Shown here: piece by piece, positions 35,972 through 44,782 of the stretch | Layout of the letters: every line of letters starts with the position of its first letter | Position numbering within the stretch: the first letter of the stretch is position 1 | NCBI GenBank assembly: GCA_014879535.1 | Contig: JACSRX010000067.1 | Location: 1 to 55,084, forward strand | Reading direction: 5' to 3' | DNA length: 55,084 nt | Source: Chthoniobacterales bacterium | GTDB taxonomy: Bacteria > Verrucomicrobiota > Verrucomicrobiia > Chthoniobacterales > JACTMZ01 | Notes under the pieces: generated by a model | Told to the model about the DNA's origin: nothing | The model's input: the letters and a program-made list of their open reading frames with translations, nothing else | Database searches by the model: none | Program-made: the position numbers and the translations under genes

Positions 35972-36982
35972 ATGGAAGTCCTCCAGCTTCTCGGCATCGC
36001 GGTCGGCCTGGCCTCGCTGGCCGGGCTCAATCTTTACCTCACCGTGCTCGTGACAGGACTCGCCGTGCGTTTCCACTGGATCACGCTGGCTCCGGAATAC
36101 ACGCGGCTGGAAGTCCTCGGCGAACCGGTGGTGCTCATCGTGGCGGGGTTCCTCTTCGCCATGGAGTTCCTCGCCGACAAGATCCCGTGGGTGGATTCCG
36201 CGTGGGATGCCGTCCACACCGCAATCCGCCCGGTCGGCGCGGCACTGCTCGCGATCATGGTCCTCGGCGATTCCAATCCCGTGTTCGACGTGGTGGTCGG
36301 GCTGCTTGCGGCGTGGCTGGGTTTCACCACCCATGCCCTGAAGGCGACGGTCCGCCTGCAGGCCAACGCCTCCCCCGAGCCGGTATCGAACGTCATTCTC
36401 AGCGTGGCTGAGGACGCAACCGTCGTGCTCGGACTGGGGCTGGTTTTCACTTATCCGCTGGTCGCCCTCGGGGTCGCGATCATTTTCCTCGCGGCCATCT
36501 GGTATTTCGTGCCCCGCATGCTGCGCGCCACGTGGGTGAAGATGTGGCTTTGCACCCGCAAGTTGCGCCTTGCTGCCGATGAGACGGTTCCGACGGAGCT
36601 TCCCTTGGAGCTCCCGAACTCGGCGCAGGCCTCCGTCGAGGAGGCGGCGGGTTCCGGTGCCCGTGTTGCATGGGCGGTCCCCTGCATCACGGGGGCGGCC
36701 CCGGGGTGTCCGTCCAACCGCTTCGGATGGCTGGTGGCGGTCGATGGCGGCACGGCAGGACTTTACTTCGTGTCCCGCGGACAACCACGGCGTCCGCGGC
36801 CGCTGCCTGTGGGAACCCCCGCCTCGGCCCGGCTCGAGCACAAATTCCTGGCAGACGCTCTCGTCATCGATTGGCCCGGTGGGGGCGCGCAGGCCCGCTT
36901 TCTTTTCGAGCGCGGATCGCGCGCGCTGGCCCAGCTTGTGGCGGACCGTCTGGCCGGACGGTCCCTGCAGCCGGCATCCTGA
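35972..36982 (+). CDS. DUF4126-like membrane protein
   Basis: 336 residues. The first 190 or so are strongly hydrophobic with five or more transmembrane segments, for example LLGIAVGLASLAGLNLYLT and VVGLLAAWLGFTTHALKAT. The N-terminal part matches what I know of DUF4126 proteins. The C-terminal 140 residues are soluble and hold a TWVKMWL region and a beta-rich end. The function is unknown. It stands after the terminator, in its own transcript. Confidence 0.75.
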   Translation: MEVLQLLGIAVGLASLAGLNLYLTVLVTGLAVRFHWITLAPEYTRLEVLGEPVVLIVAGFLFAMEFLADKIPWVDSAWDAVHTAIRPVGAALLAIMVLGDSNPVFDVVVGLLAAWLGFTTHALKATVRLQANASPEPVSNVILSVAEDATVVLGLGLVFTYPLVALGVAIIFLAAIWYFVPRMLRATWVKMWLCTRKLRLAADETVPTELPLELPNSAQASVEEAAGSGARVAWAVPCITGAAPGCPSNRFGWLVAVDGGTAGLYFVSRGQPRRPRPLPVGTPASARLEHKFLADALVIDWPGGGAQARFLFERGSRALAQLVADRLAGRSLQPAS

Positions 36983-37017
36983 TTTCAGGCTTCTCCGGGG
37001 CGCTGCAACAGGTTGAA

Positions 37018-37983
37018 ATGACCGGCCTGATGTCTTCGTGCAGTATCCTCATCACCGGTGGTGCCGGTTTCATCGGGTCCCATGCGGCCGCGCATTTCCT
37101 GCGCGAGGGCTGGCGCGTCGGGATTCTTGACGATTTCAACAATTTCTACGATCCGGCCATCAAGCGCCGGAACATTGCGTCGCTGCCGGGGGCGCACGAA
37201 TTGTTCGAGGGCAACATCTGTGACGCGTCGGTTGTGGATCGCGCGATGTCGTCCGGCTGGGACACGGTGCTCCACCTTGCCGCCCGTGCCGGCGTCCGCC
37301 CCTCGATCCAGTCCCCGGGGCTCTATGTCGAAACCAACGTCGGGGGAACCCTGCAGGTTCTCGAGGCTTCCGTCCGCGCCGGGGTGAAGAAACTCCTGTT
37401 CGCCAGCAGTTCCTCGGTTTACGGGGCGGCCGACGAGGTGCCCTTCCGCGAGGACGCGCCGTTGCGGCGCACGTTCAGCCCCTATGCCGCCACCAAGGTC
37501 GCGGGGGAACAGTTGTGTTCGACCTACGCGCATCTGCACGGCCTGCCGGTCGTGGCGCTCCGGTTCTTCACGGTTTACGGCCCCGGCCAGCGCCCAGACC
37601 TGGCCATCCACAAATTCACGCGGGCGATCAGCGAGGGACGCTCGATTGAGCAGTTCGGAGACGGGTCGAGCCGTCGGGATTACACATATGTGGACGACAT
37701 CGTGCAGGGGATCCGCGCCGCGGCGGATTATGACGGGGGGAATTACGAAGTCTTCAATCTCGGCGAGTCCGAGACCACGTCGCTTGCGGAACTGATCGCG
37801 CTGATTGAAAAGGCGCTCGGCCGCAAGGCGGTCATCGAGCGCAAGCCGGACCAGCCCGGGGACATGCCCGAAACATGGGCGGATATTTCCAAGGCGCGCC
37901 GCCTTCTCGGATACAATCCGACGACGAAGGTTGGCGAGGGGATCCCCCGCTTCGTCGAGTGGTTCCGGGCCGCGACGTCATGA
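37018..37983 (+). CDS. NAD-dependent sugar epimerase/dehydratase (UDP-glucuronate or UDP-glucose epimerase-like)
   Basis: 321-residue extended SDR. The NAD-binding loop GGAGFIGSH is at residues 14-22. The active-site Tyr and Lys are in PYAATKVAGEQ (about Y156 and K160), with the SSSVYG serine before them. ALRFFTVYGPGQRPD and RDYTYVDDIVQG match UDP-glucuronate 4-epimerase and related UDP-hexose epimerases. The start could be the ATG at 37018 or at 37030. The stop overlaps the ATG of the M20 peptidase (ATGA). Confidence 0.9.
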   Translation: MTGLMSSCSILITGGAGFIGSHAAAHFLREGWRVGILDDFNNFYDPAIKRRNIASLPGAHELFEGNICDASVVDRAMSSGWDTVLHLAARAGVRPSIQSPGLYVETNVGGTLQVLEASVRAGVKKLLFASSSSVYGAADEVPFREDAPLRRTFSPYAATKVAGEQLCSTYAHLHGLPVVALRFFTVYGPGQRPDLAIHKFTRAISEGRSIEQFGDGSSRRDYTYVDDIVQGIRAAADYDGGNYEVFNLGESETTSLAELIALIEKALGRKAVIERKPDQPGDMPETWADISKARRLLGYNPTTKVGEGIPRFVEWFRAATS

Positions 37984-39113
37984 CCCCGGCGCCCGGAAGC
38001 GTCGTCGAATTGGCGCAGGCGCTGGTGCGCATTGCGAGCGTGAATCCCGACGGCGATCCCGGCACGGACTGCATCGGGGAGCAGGAATGTGCGGAATTCG
38101 TGGCGGACTTCCTCCGGTCCATCGGCGCCCGAGCGGAGCTGCGTCCGGTCCATGAGGGACGTCCGAATGTCGTCGGGTATTTTCCGTCGTCGGGTGGCAA
38201 ACCGCGTCTGCTTTTTGCGCCGCACACCGACACGGTGAGCGTGGCGGGGATGACCATCGACCCGTTCGGCGGCGGGGTGCGCGACGGGCGGCTTTACGGG
38301 CGCGGGGCGAGCGACACCAAGGGACCGATGGCGGCCATGCTGTGGGCGCTGCGCGAGTGCCGGGACATCCTGCCGCACCTCACGCACGAAATCTGGTTCG
38401 CCGGGCTGATGGGCGAGGAGGCCGGACAGGACGGGGCGAAGGCGCTGGCCGCGCAGGAAGCATTCGATTTTGTCGTCGTCGGGGAGCCGACCGACGGCAA
38501 GGTGGTGTTCACCCACAAGGTGGATGTCACCGTGCGCCTCGTGGCGGAGGGGCGTGCGGCCCACAGCTCGTGTCCGGAGCGAGGCGAGAATGCCATCCTC
38601 AAGCTGGCGCGCGGACTGCTGTCGCTGGAGTCTGCGCTCGGGGAGCACTTTGCCGGGATGGACGAGGACCCGGTGTTGGGACGCCCGACGTTCAGCATCG
38701 GGACGATCCGGGGCGGTTCGAAGTTCAACATCGTGCCCGACCATGCCGAGGCCGTGGTCGATCTGCGCCTGCTGCCCGCGCAATGGAATGCCGGCCGCGC
38801 GGCGGAAGTTTTCCGGGTGATGGGCGAGGCCTGTCCGGATCTGCGGATTGAGAGGATTTTCGGATCCGAGGCGCTCGACACCGACCCTGCGCATCCGCTC
38901 GTGCAAATGCTTGCCGCCGGGGGGATGCCGCCCGGGGGGGCGGCGTGGTTCTGTGATGCCGCCATCTTTTCCGCCGCCGGAGTCCCTGCGGTCGCTGTCG
39001 GCCCCGGCTCCGTGGCCCAGGCGCACACCAAAGATGAGTTCATCGAGGTCGCCGCACTGGACGAGGGGGTCGGGTATTTCAAAAGATTTCTCCAAGGCCT
39101 CCGCGTCGGCTAA
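37980..39113 (+). CDS. M20-family metallopeptidase (ArgE/DapE/ACY1-like)
   Basis: 377 residues. The metal ligands sit in FAPHTDTVSV (His, Asp), GRGASDTKGPMAA (bridging Asp) and GLMGEEAGQDG (Glu pair). The lid dimerisation domain in the middle contains VRLVAEGRAAHSS, with the conserved His. The final metal ligand is in AQAHTKDEFIE. Family members remove N-acyl groups or cleave dipeptides, and the actual substrate is unknown. It is coupled to the epimerase gene and lies 34 bp before proS. Confidence 0.9.
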   Translation: MTPAPGSVVELAQALVRIASVNPDGDPGTDCIGEQECAEFVADFLRSIGARAELRPVHEGRPNVVGYFPSSGGKPRLLFAPHTDTVSVAGMTIDPFGGGVRDGRLYGRGASDTKGPMAAMLWALRECRDILPHLTHEIWFAGLMGEEAGQDGAKALAAQEAFDFVVVGEPTDGKVVFTHKVDVTVRLVAEGRAAHSSCPERGENAILKLARGLLSLESALGEHFAGMDEDPVLGRPTFSIGTIRGGSKFNIVPDHAEAVVDLRLLPAQWNAGRAAEVFRVMGEACPDLRIERIFGSEALDTDPAHPLVQMLAAGGMPPGGAAWFCDAAIFSAAGVPAVAVGPGSVAQAHTKDEFIEVAALDEGVGYFKRFLQGLRVG

Positions 39114-39146
39114 GATCCGCGGCTCCCGCTCAACTCTCAACGCCTC

Positions 39147-40655
39147 ATGCAGACCGCCATCACCCCGACCCGCGCCGACAACTTTCCCGAGTGGTATCAG
39201 CAGGTCATCAAGGCCGCCGACCTCGCGGAGAACTCCGACGTGCGCGGTTGCATGATCATCAAGCCGTGGGGTTGGGGGATCTGGGAGAACGTGCAGCGCC
39301 AGCTCGACGCGATGTTCAAGGCGACTGGGCATGTGAACGCCTACTTCCCCCTCTTCATCCCGCTCAGCTTCCTCGAAAAGGAAGCCGAGCATGTGGAGGG
39401 CTTCGCCAAGGAATGCGCCGTCGTCACCCATCACCGCCTTGAGGCGAAGGACGGGAAGCTCGTTCCTGCGGGCGAACTCAACGAGCCCCTCGTGGTCCGT
39501 CCGACGTCCGAAACGATCATCGGTGCCGCCTACGCGCGCTGGGTCCAGTCCTACCGAGACCTCCCTGTCCTCATCAACCAATGGGCGAATGTGGTCCGGT
39601 GGGAGATGCGTCCGCGCCTCTTCCTGCGCACGGCGGAATTCCTCTGGCAGGAGGGTCACACCGCCCACGAGACCATGGAGGAAGCGCTGGTCGAGACGGA
39701 GAAGATGCTCGGGGTTTACGAAAAATTCGCCCGAGAGCACCTTGCGCTTCCCGTCTTCACCGGCGAGAAATCCGAGAGCGAGCGTTTCCCCGGCGCGGTC
39801 AGCACGCTCTGCATCGAGGCGATGGTGCAGGACCGCAAGGCGATCCAGGCGGGCACATCGCATTTCCTCGGCCAGAATTTCTCCCGGGCTTCCGGCATCG
39901 AGTTCGCCACGCGGGACGGAGGCAAGGAATTCGCATGGACCACGAGTTGGGGCGTGAGCACGCGGCTCATCGGCACGCTCATCATGGCGCACTCGGATGA
40001 CGACGGCCTTGTGCTGCCGCCGCGCGTGGCGCCCTCGCAGATCGTGATCCTTCCGGTGCTGGCCAAGGAGGAGTCCCGCGCCGCGGTTTTGCAGGCTGCC
40101 GGGGAATTGGCGGCGGCGCTGCGCGTGCAGTCCGCCTTCGGCGAGCCGATCCGCGTGGAGATCGACCGGCGCGATGCCGGCGGCGGGGTGAAGAACTGGG
40201 AGTGGATCAAGAAGGGTGTTCCGCTCCGCGTCGAGATCGGTCCGCGGGACCTCGAAAAGGGCGTGGTGGCCGTCAGCCGTCGCGACCGCGGCCCCAAGGA
40301 GAAGGAATTTCCCGCGAGCGGGGACTTCGTGGCCACAGCCGGGGCGCTTCTCGAAGCGATCCAAGCCGGACTGCTCGAGCGTGCGACCGCATTCCGGGAC
40401 GAGCACACGCGGGTCATCGAGACCGGGGAGGAATTCCGCGCCTTTTTCACCCCGAAGAATGCCGCCCAGCCCGAAATCCACGGCGGATTCGCCCTGGCGC
40501 ATTGGGATGGAACCGCGGAGACGGAGGAAATGATCAAAGAGGAGCTGAAGGTGACCATCCGCTGCATCCCGCGCGACGCCAACCCCGAGCCGGGGGTGTG
40601 TCCGTTCAGCGGACGCCCCAGCGCGCGGCGCGTGGTGTTCGCGAAGTCCTACTGA
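39147..40655 (+). CDS. proS: Prolyl-tRNA synthetase, short (archaeal/eukaryotic-like) type
   Basis: 502-residue class II synthetase. Motif 2 region reads NVVRWEMRPRLFLRTAEFLWQ and the ATP-site segment VRPTSETIIGAAYA precedes it. The anticodon-binding domain follows, and the C-terminus ends in CPFSGRPSARRVVFAKSY, the typical zinc-domain end. There is no INS editing insertion as in long bacterial ProRS. The length fits the type 3 form. The ATG at 39147 gives the expected N-terminus. Its stop overlaps the start of the next gene by one base. Confidence 0.94.
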   Translation: MQTAITPTRADNFPEWYQQVIKAADLAENSDVRGCMIIKPWGWGIWENVQRQLDAMFKATGHVNAYFPLFIPLSFLEKEAEHVEGFAKECAVVTHHRLEAKDGKLVPAGELNEPLVVRPTSETIIGAAYARWVQSYRDLPVLINQWANVVRWEMRPRLFLRTAEFLWQEGHTAHETMEEALVETEKMLGVYEKFAREHLALPVFTGEKSESERFPGAVSTLCIEAMVQDRKAIQAGTSHFLGQNFSRASGIEFATRDGGKEFAWTTSWGVSTRLIGTLIMAHSDDDGLVLPPRVAPSQIVILPVLAKEESRAAVLQAAGELAAALRVQSAFGEPIRVEIDRRDAGGGVKNWEWIKKGVPLRVEIGPRDLEKGVVAVSRRDRGPKEKEFPASGDFVATAGALLEAIQAGLLERATAFRDEHTRVIETGEEFRAFFTPKNAAQPEIHGGFALAHWDGTAETEEMIKEELKVTIRCIPRDANPEPGVCPFSGRPSARRVVFAKSY

Positions 40656-41515
40656 TGCGCCGGCTGTGGCTTGTTGCGTTGGCGGTGGTGCTGATTCCGG
40701 CACCAGAGGCTTCCGCGCAGCTCCTGCGGTTCCTGGTTCCGGGGGGGAAGCTGGATACAGCCCTCGTGCCCGAGTGCTCGGGCCTGGTGCAGAGCCTGCG
40801 CTACAACGGGGTTTTCTGGGCGCTGAGCGATTCCGGCAATGAGCCCGTGATCGTGCCGGTGACCGCCCGCGGCAAGATCGCGCCGGGCTGGAGCGGTCCG
40901 GTGAGGATCGAGGGGGTGAAGAACAACGACTGGGAGGACTTGGCCCTCGATGCCAAGGGCAACCTGATCATCGCGGACGTGGGGAACAATTCCGGGCGCC
41001 GCAAGCAGCTCATGCTGCATTTCATCAAGGAGCCCAAGCCCGGCGCCACCACGGCCAAGCCGACGCGGACACTGCGGGTGCATTACGAGGACCAGCAGGC
41101 GGCGTCCCCGGACTATGACTGCGAGGCGGTTTTCGAGGCCGGCGGGGAGATTTTCTTCCTGACCAAGCACCGCACGGACACGCGCACGCGGCTTTACCGG
41201 CTCGACGGGGATTCAACCAAGAGGTCCAACCCGCTGCGGTTGGTCGATTCGTTCGAGATCGGCGGCATGGTGACCGGCGCGGACACCTCGCCGAACGGCA
41301 AGATGGTGGCGGTGCTGACCTACACGGTGCTCTGGGTGTTCGAGTTCGACCCGAAATCCGGGAACATCTTCACCGGTTCCATCCGCCGGACGCCGATCTT
41401 TGCGTGGCAGGCCGAGGGCGTGGCGTTCGACGGGAATGACTCGATCGTCATTGGAAACGAGGGCGGCCAGCTGTTCCGCGTGCCCCTCTCGGACTTGAAA
41501 ACCGTGCGTCCCTGA
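40655..41515 (+). CDS. Secreted beta-propeller-like protein
   Basis: 286 residues. The signal peptide ([18 protein letters not shown]) is followed by a series of strand-turn units such as [29 protein letters not shown] and [19 protein letters not shown]. The overall look is a beta propeller or an esterase-like phytase relative. I do not recognise a catalytic site. The ATG overlaps the last base of the proS stop (TGATG). Confidence 0.75.
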   Translation: MRRLWLVALAVVLIPAPEASAQLLRFLVPGGKLDTALVPECSGLVQSLRYNGVFWALSDSGNEPVIVPVTARGKIAPGWSGPVRIEGVKNNDWEDLALDAKGNLIIADVGNNSGRRKQLMLHFIKEPKPGATTAKPTRTLRVHYEDQQAASPDYDCEAVFEAGGEIFFLTKHRTDTRTRLYRLDGDSTKRSNPLRLVDSFEIGGMVTGADTSPNGKMVAVLTYTVLWVFEFDPKSGNIFTGSIRRTPIFAWQAEGVAFDGNDSIVIGNEGGQLFRVPLSDLKTVRP

Positions 41516-41524
41516 GGGGGGGGG
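41516..41524 (+). repeat. Poly-G tract (9 G)
   Basis: Nine G directly follow the stop codon (41513-41515) of the beta-propeller-like gene. The tract lies about 50 bp upstream of the M29 aminopeptidase start. Confidence 0.8.
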
Positions 41525-41574
41525 CGGTCATGTTTGCTTTTGCGCGGCGGGGCGCCGTCGGCCATAACGTTGTC

Positions 41575-42678
41575 ATGACAGACGCGCGTTACGACAAATT
41601 GGCCGAGGTTCTGGTCGGGCATTCCACGGCCCTCAAGGAAGGCGAGCGGGTGCTCATCGAGGTTTCCGATGTCCCCGACGGCATGGTCATCGCGCTCATC
41701 CGCGCCGCGCGCAGGGTCAAGGCGCTGCCTTTCGTGCAGCTCCAGCACAGCCGGATCGCCCGCGAGATGGCCGTCGGTGCCGTCAAGGAGCAGATGGCCC
41801 TCACGGCCGAGGTCGAGTTGTCCCGCATGAAGAAAATGGAGGCCTACATCGCCATCCGCGGCAGCGCGAATTCCACCGAGATGAGCGACGTTCCGCCGGA
41901 CACGATGAAGATGATCGCCGCCACCATGCGTCCCGTGATGAACCACCGGATCAACAAGACCCGATGGGTGGTGCTGCGCTGGCCTTCGCCGTCCATGGCC
42001 CAGCAGGCCCAGATGAGCACCGAGGCGTTCGAGGATTATTTCTTCCGGGTCTGCACGCTGGATTACGGCAAGCTGCGCAAGCCGATGCTGGCGCTCAAGG
42101 CCCTGATGGATTCCACGGACAAGGTCCACATCAAGGGGCCGGGCACCGATCTCCGGTTCAGCATCAAGGGCATCGGCTCGGTCATCTGCGGCGGGGACAA
42201 GAACATCCCGGACGGCGAGGTGTTCACCGCGCCGGTCAAGCGCAGCGTCGAGGGCCATGTGCAATTCAACGTGCCGACCATCTACCACGGCACCGCCTTC
42301 GAGGACATCCGCCTCGAATTCAAGCAGGGGAAGGTCACCGTCGCGGAGGGCGGCCGCAACACGGCGAAGCTCAATGCCATCCTCGATGCCGACGCGGGCG
42401 CGCGCTACATCGGCGAATTTTCGCTCGGGTTCAATCCGCACATCCTGCACCCGATCCGCGACATCCTCTTCGACGAGAAGATCGCCGGATCGTTCCACTT
42501 CACCCCCGGGCAGGCCTACGAGGTGGGCGGCAACGGCAACCGCAGCCAGGTCCATTGGGACATGGTCTGCATCCAGCGCGCGGATTACGGCGGCGGCGAG
42601 GTGTGGTTCGACGGAAAACTCATCCGCAAGGATGGCATTTTCCTGCCCTCGGACCTCAAGGCGTTGAATCCTAAGTAG
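41575..42678 (+). CDS. M29-family (AmpS/PepS) thermophilic-type aminopeptidase
   Basis: 367 residues. The metal site residues are in the C-terminal half: [15 protein letters not shown] and [13 protein letters not shown] supply Glu and the conserved Tyr/His, [10 protein letters not shown] supplies another Glu, and [12 protein letters not shown] and SQVHWDMVC supply His and Asp. The layout matches the M29 aminopeptidase family, which releases N-terminal residues with a dinuclear metal centre. The ATG at 41575 is chosen over the longer frame from 41530. It ends 209 bp before the next gene region. Confidence 0.9.
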   Translation: MTDARYDKLAEVLVGHSTALKEGERVLIEVSDVPDGMVIALIRAARRVKALPFVQLQHSRIAREMAVGAVKEQMALTAEVELSRMKKMEAYIAIRGSANSTEMSDVPPDTMKMIAATMRPVMNHRINKTRWVVLRWPSPSMAQQAQMSTEAFEDYFFRVCTLDYGKLRKPMLALKALMDSTDKVHIKGPGTDLRFSIKGIGSVICGGDKNIPDGEVFTAPVKRSVEGHVQFNVPTIYHGTAFEDIRLEFKQGKVTVAEGGRNTAKLNAILDADAGARYIGEFSLGFNPHILHPIRDILFDEKIAGSFHFTPGQAYEVGGNGNRSQVHWDMVCIQRADYGGGEVWFDGKLIRKDGIFLPSDLKALNPK

Positions 42679-42887
42679 TTGAGGGTATCTGGTTGAGTGT
42701 TGAGAGTTTGAAAGCAGAGCACAGCGCCCAAGCCGGAGGCGGGACCAGAAGATTATTTCGAAGGTAGGGCCGGGCCTCCGGACCGGCCGTGTGCCTTGAA
42801 AAAGCATCCCGGCGCGTCGGGGACGCCGCGTCCTACCTTGGGGAAATCTTTCGCCGCGCGAATCCCTCAACTCTCATCTCTCAACCC
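42679..42887. repeat. Intergenic palindromic repeat region
   Basis: The 209-bp gap between the M29 gene and the convergent small secreted gene holds an inverted repeat with AAGGTAGG (42761-42768) and CCTACCTT (42832-42839) at its ends and GC-rich arms between them. Another GTTGAG-type pattern near 42690-42715 is mirrored by CTCAAC runs near 42865-42890. This looks like a dispersed REP-like element. Confidence 0.6.
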
Positions 42888-43250
42888 TCAACTGCGAAGT
42901 CTTCCCGCCTTCTGGACATCATCCGGGGGACCTTCCGCCGGGGAGCCTTTCTTCCATGTGACGAGTTCGAAGCCGCCTTCGCCATCGCGGCGCAGCAGGC
43001 CGGTCCACCCGCTCGCCCAGAAAATGCGTGCGCCGTCATCCTCGGCGCGCCATGTCCCGGTGCCGTGGTAATCCCCGACCTGTTCCTTGGCTTCGCCTCC
43101 GGCCAGCAGGGAAATCCGGATCGGAACATCCGGCTTCGAGAGACTCGGGGCCGACCATTCGCCCACCCAGGGATCTTCCGAGGGAATGGCTTCCGCAAAC
43201 GCCGCCAGCGCGGTGAGCGCGCAGAGCAGAATGCCGGGGGCCGGTTTCAT
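42888..43250 (-). CDS. Small secreted protein
   Basis: 120 residues, not recognised. The signal peptide is MKPAPGILLCALTALAAFAEA. The rest has WVGEWSAPSLSKPDVPIRIS and TGTWRAEDDGARIFW, which suggests a small beta-sandwich or lipocalin-like fold. It starts 4 bp after the rhlE stop, on the same strand, so the two are probably cotranscribed. Confidence 0.72.
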   Translation of the reverse strand: MKPAPGILLCALTALAAFAEAIPSEDPWVGEWSAPSLSKPDVPIRISLLAGGEAKEQVGDYHGTGTWRAEDDGARIFWASGWTGLLRRDGEGGFELVTWKKGSPAEGPPDDVQKAGRLRS

Positions 43251-43254
43251 GCGC

Positions 43255-44490
43255 TCAATGCCGTCGCCGCCAGCCCTGCCCGCGGCGCCGCCCGCCCCGG
43301 CCGGGGACGCTCGGGCGTCCGTCCATGCGCGGCTCGATCTTCGGCTTCTTCGGGGCGAGCTGCTCCCCGTGCAGGGGCACATTGGTCCCTTCGAGCTGCA
43401 GGCGTTCGATCTTCTGCCCGATGAAGCGTTCGATCGCGGAGAGCTTTTTCATCTCCTCATTGGTGACGAGCGTGAAGGCGTCGCCGGTCTGCGCCGCGCG
43501 CCCGGTGCGGCCGATGCGGTGGACGTAGTCCTCCGGGTGCACGGGGATGTCGTAGTTGATCACATGGCTCACCCCGGCGACGTCGATGCCGCGGGCGGCG
43601 ATGTCGGTGGCGACCATGACTTCGTATTTGCCCGATTTGAACCCCTCGAGGGCCTCGATGCGCTGGTTCTGCGAGCGGTTCGCGTGGAGCACGCCGACCG
43701 AGTGGTTGTTGTCCCGCAGGCGCCGCGCGATGCGGTCGGCCCCGTGCTTCGTCCGCGAGAAGATGAGCACGCTCTGGTAATCGGTGGCGTCGAGCAGCGC
43801 CAGCAGCAGGCCGAACTTGCGGCTCTGCTCGGTGATGTAAACGCCGTGTTTGACCGTCGAGGTGACCGAGCGGGACGCGCCGATTTCGATGCGCACCGGA
43901 TCGCGCAGGGCCCATGCGGAAAGTTCGGCGATCTCGGGCGGCAGGGTGGCTGAGAAGAACAGCGTCTGGCGGTCCTTCGGACACTTGCCGATGATGCGCC
44001 TCATCGGGGGCAAAAATCCGACATCCAGCATGCGGTCCACCTCGTCGAGCACGAGGACTTCGATGTCCTGCAACTTCACGGTGCCCTGCTGCAGATGGTC
44101 TTCCAGGCGCCCGGGTGTGGCGACGAGGATGTCCAGCCCGTCGCGCAGCGCCGCCCGCTGCGCGCCATAGCCGACGCCGCCGAAGACCGAGCCGACGGTG
44201 AGGTTCGTGAAGCGTGCGAGGTCGCGCATCGAGGTCTCGACCTGCATGGCCAGCTCGCGGGTCGGTTCGAGAACCAGGCAGCGCAGGCGTCCGTGGTTCC
44301 CGAGCTTTTGCAGGGTCGGCAGCGCGAAGGCCGCGGTTTTGCCCGTCCCGGTCTGGGCGGACGCAATGACATCGCGACCCTCGAGGGCCGGCGGGATTGC
44401 CCGAAGCTGAACCGGGGTCGGATCCCCGTAACCCATGGCTTGGACGCCTTGGAGGAGTGGCTTGGAAAGCCCAAGCTTTGAAAATGGCAT
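43255..44490 (-). CDS. rhlE: DEAD-box RNA helicase, RhlE-like (DEVD variant)
   Basis: 411 residues. The Q motif (FSKLGLSKPLLQGVQAMGY), motif I (AQTGTGKT), motif Ia (PTRELAMQ), motif III (SATL), and motifs V-VI (ATDIAARGIDV, HRIGRTGRA) are all clear. Motif II reads DEVD, not DEAD, in LVLDEVDRMLDVGF. A basic Arg/Gly tail ends the protein. It unwinds RNA, probably in ribosome assembly or mRNA decay. Start ATG 44490 gives the usual N-terminus. No ribosome-binding sequence is evident. Confidence 0.93.
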   Translation of the reverse strand: MPFSKLGLSKPLLQGVQAMGYGDPTPVQLRAIPPALEGRDVIASAQTGTGKTAAFALPTLQKLGNHGRLRCLVLEPTRELAMQVETSMRDLARFTNLTVGSVFGGVGYGAQRAALRDGLDILVATPGRLEDHLQQGTVKLQDIEVLVLDEVDRMLDVGFLPPMRRIIGKCPKDRQTLFFSATLPPEIAELSAWALRDPVRIEIGASRSVTSTVKHGVYITEQSRKFGLLLALLDATDYQSVLIFSRTKHGADRIARRLRDNNHSVGVLHANRSQNQRIEALEGFKSGKYEVMVATDIAARGIDVAGVSHVINYDIPVHPEDYVHRIGRTGRAAQTGDAFTLVTNEEMKKLSAIERFIGQKIERLQLEGTNVPLHGEQLAPKKPKIEPRMDGRPSVPGRGGRRRGQGWRRRH

Positions 44491-44640
44491 GAGCCGCGGA
44501 CAGTCGGGCCGCGGGGGAAATTTGTCAATGAGGCCTTTGCTTGTGTCCGGCCCGGTGCTCCGTGCTGCCAACCGTATGACTTCGAATTTCGATCCAACAT
44601 TTGGCAAGCATCACCTATCGACTGCGAAGCACGGACCGCT

Positions 44641-44695
44641 GGCGTTTGCTTCGCTTCAGGACGGCAAGCGTCCTCACTCTGTTGAGATTTGTTGA
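44641..44695. repeat. Short repeats at the left flank of the RM island
   Basis: TTTGCTTCGCT (44645-44655) also occurs at 51754-51764 on the other flank of the RM genes. A small hairpin GGACG-GCAAG-CGTCC lies at 44659-44673. Confidence 0.5.
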
Positions 44696-44766
44696 CAGAC
44701 CCCTTTTGCCACACAGCCGAAGGCGTCATCGTCGGCGAAGGTAATTTTGGCGGGTTGGTCGCTCAT
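44674..44766 (-). pseudogene. Truncated 30-codon ORF downstream of mod
   Basis: ATG at 44766 opens a 30-residue frame, starting 16 bp after the mod stop. The first 22 or so codons (MSDQPAKITFADDDAFGCVA and on) are GC rich and gene-like, while the last eight (CQQISTE and so on) are not. It may be the 5' stub of a former third gene of the RM operon, cut at the island edge. It could also be a short real peptide. Confidence 0.4.
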
Positions 44767-44782
44767 GGAGAGTCGGGAGTGC

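Noticed and set aside
41320-42870. 516-codon minus-strand frame opposite the M29 gene
   Set aside because: It is an antisense shadow of the aminopeptidase and has no motifs.
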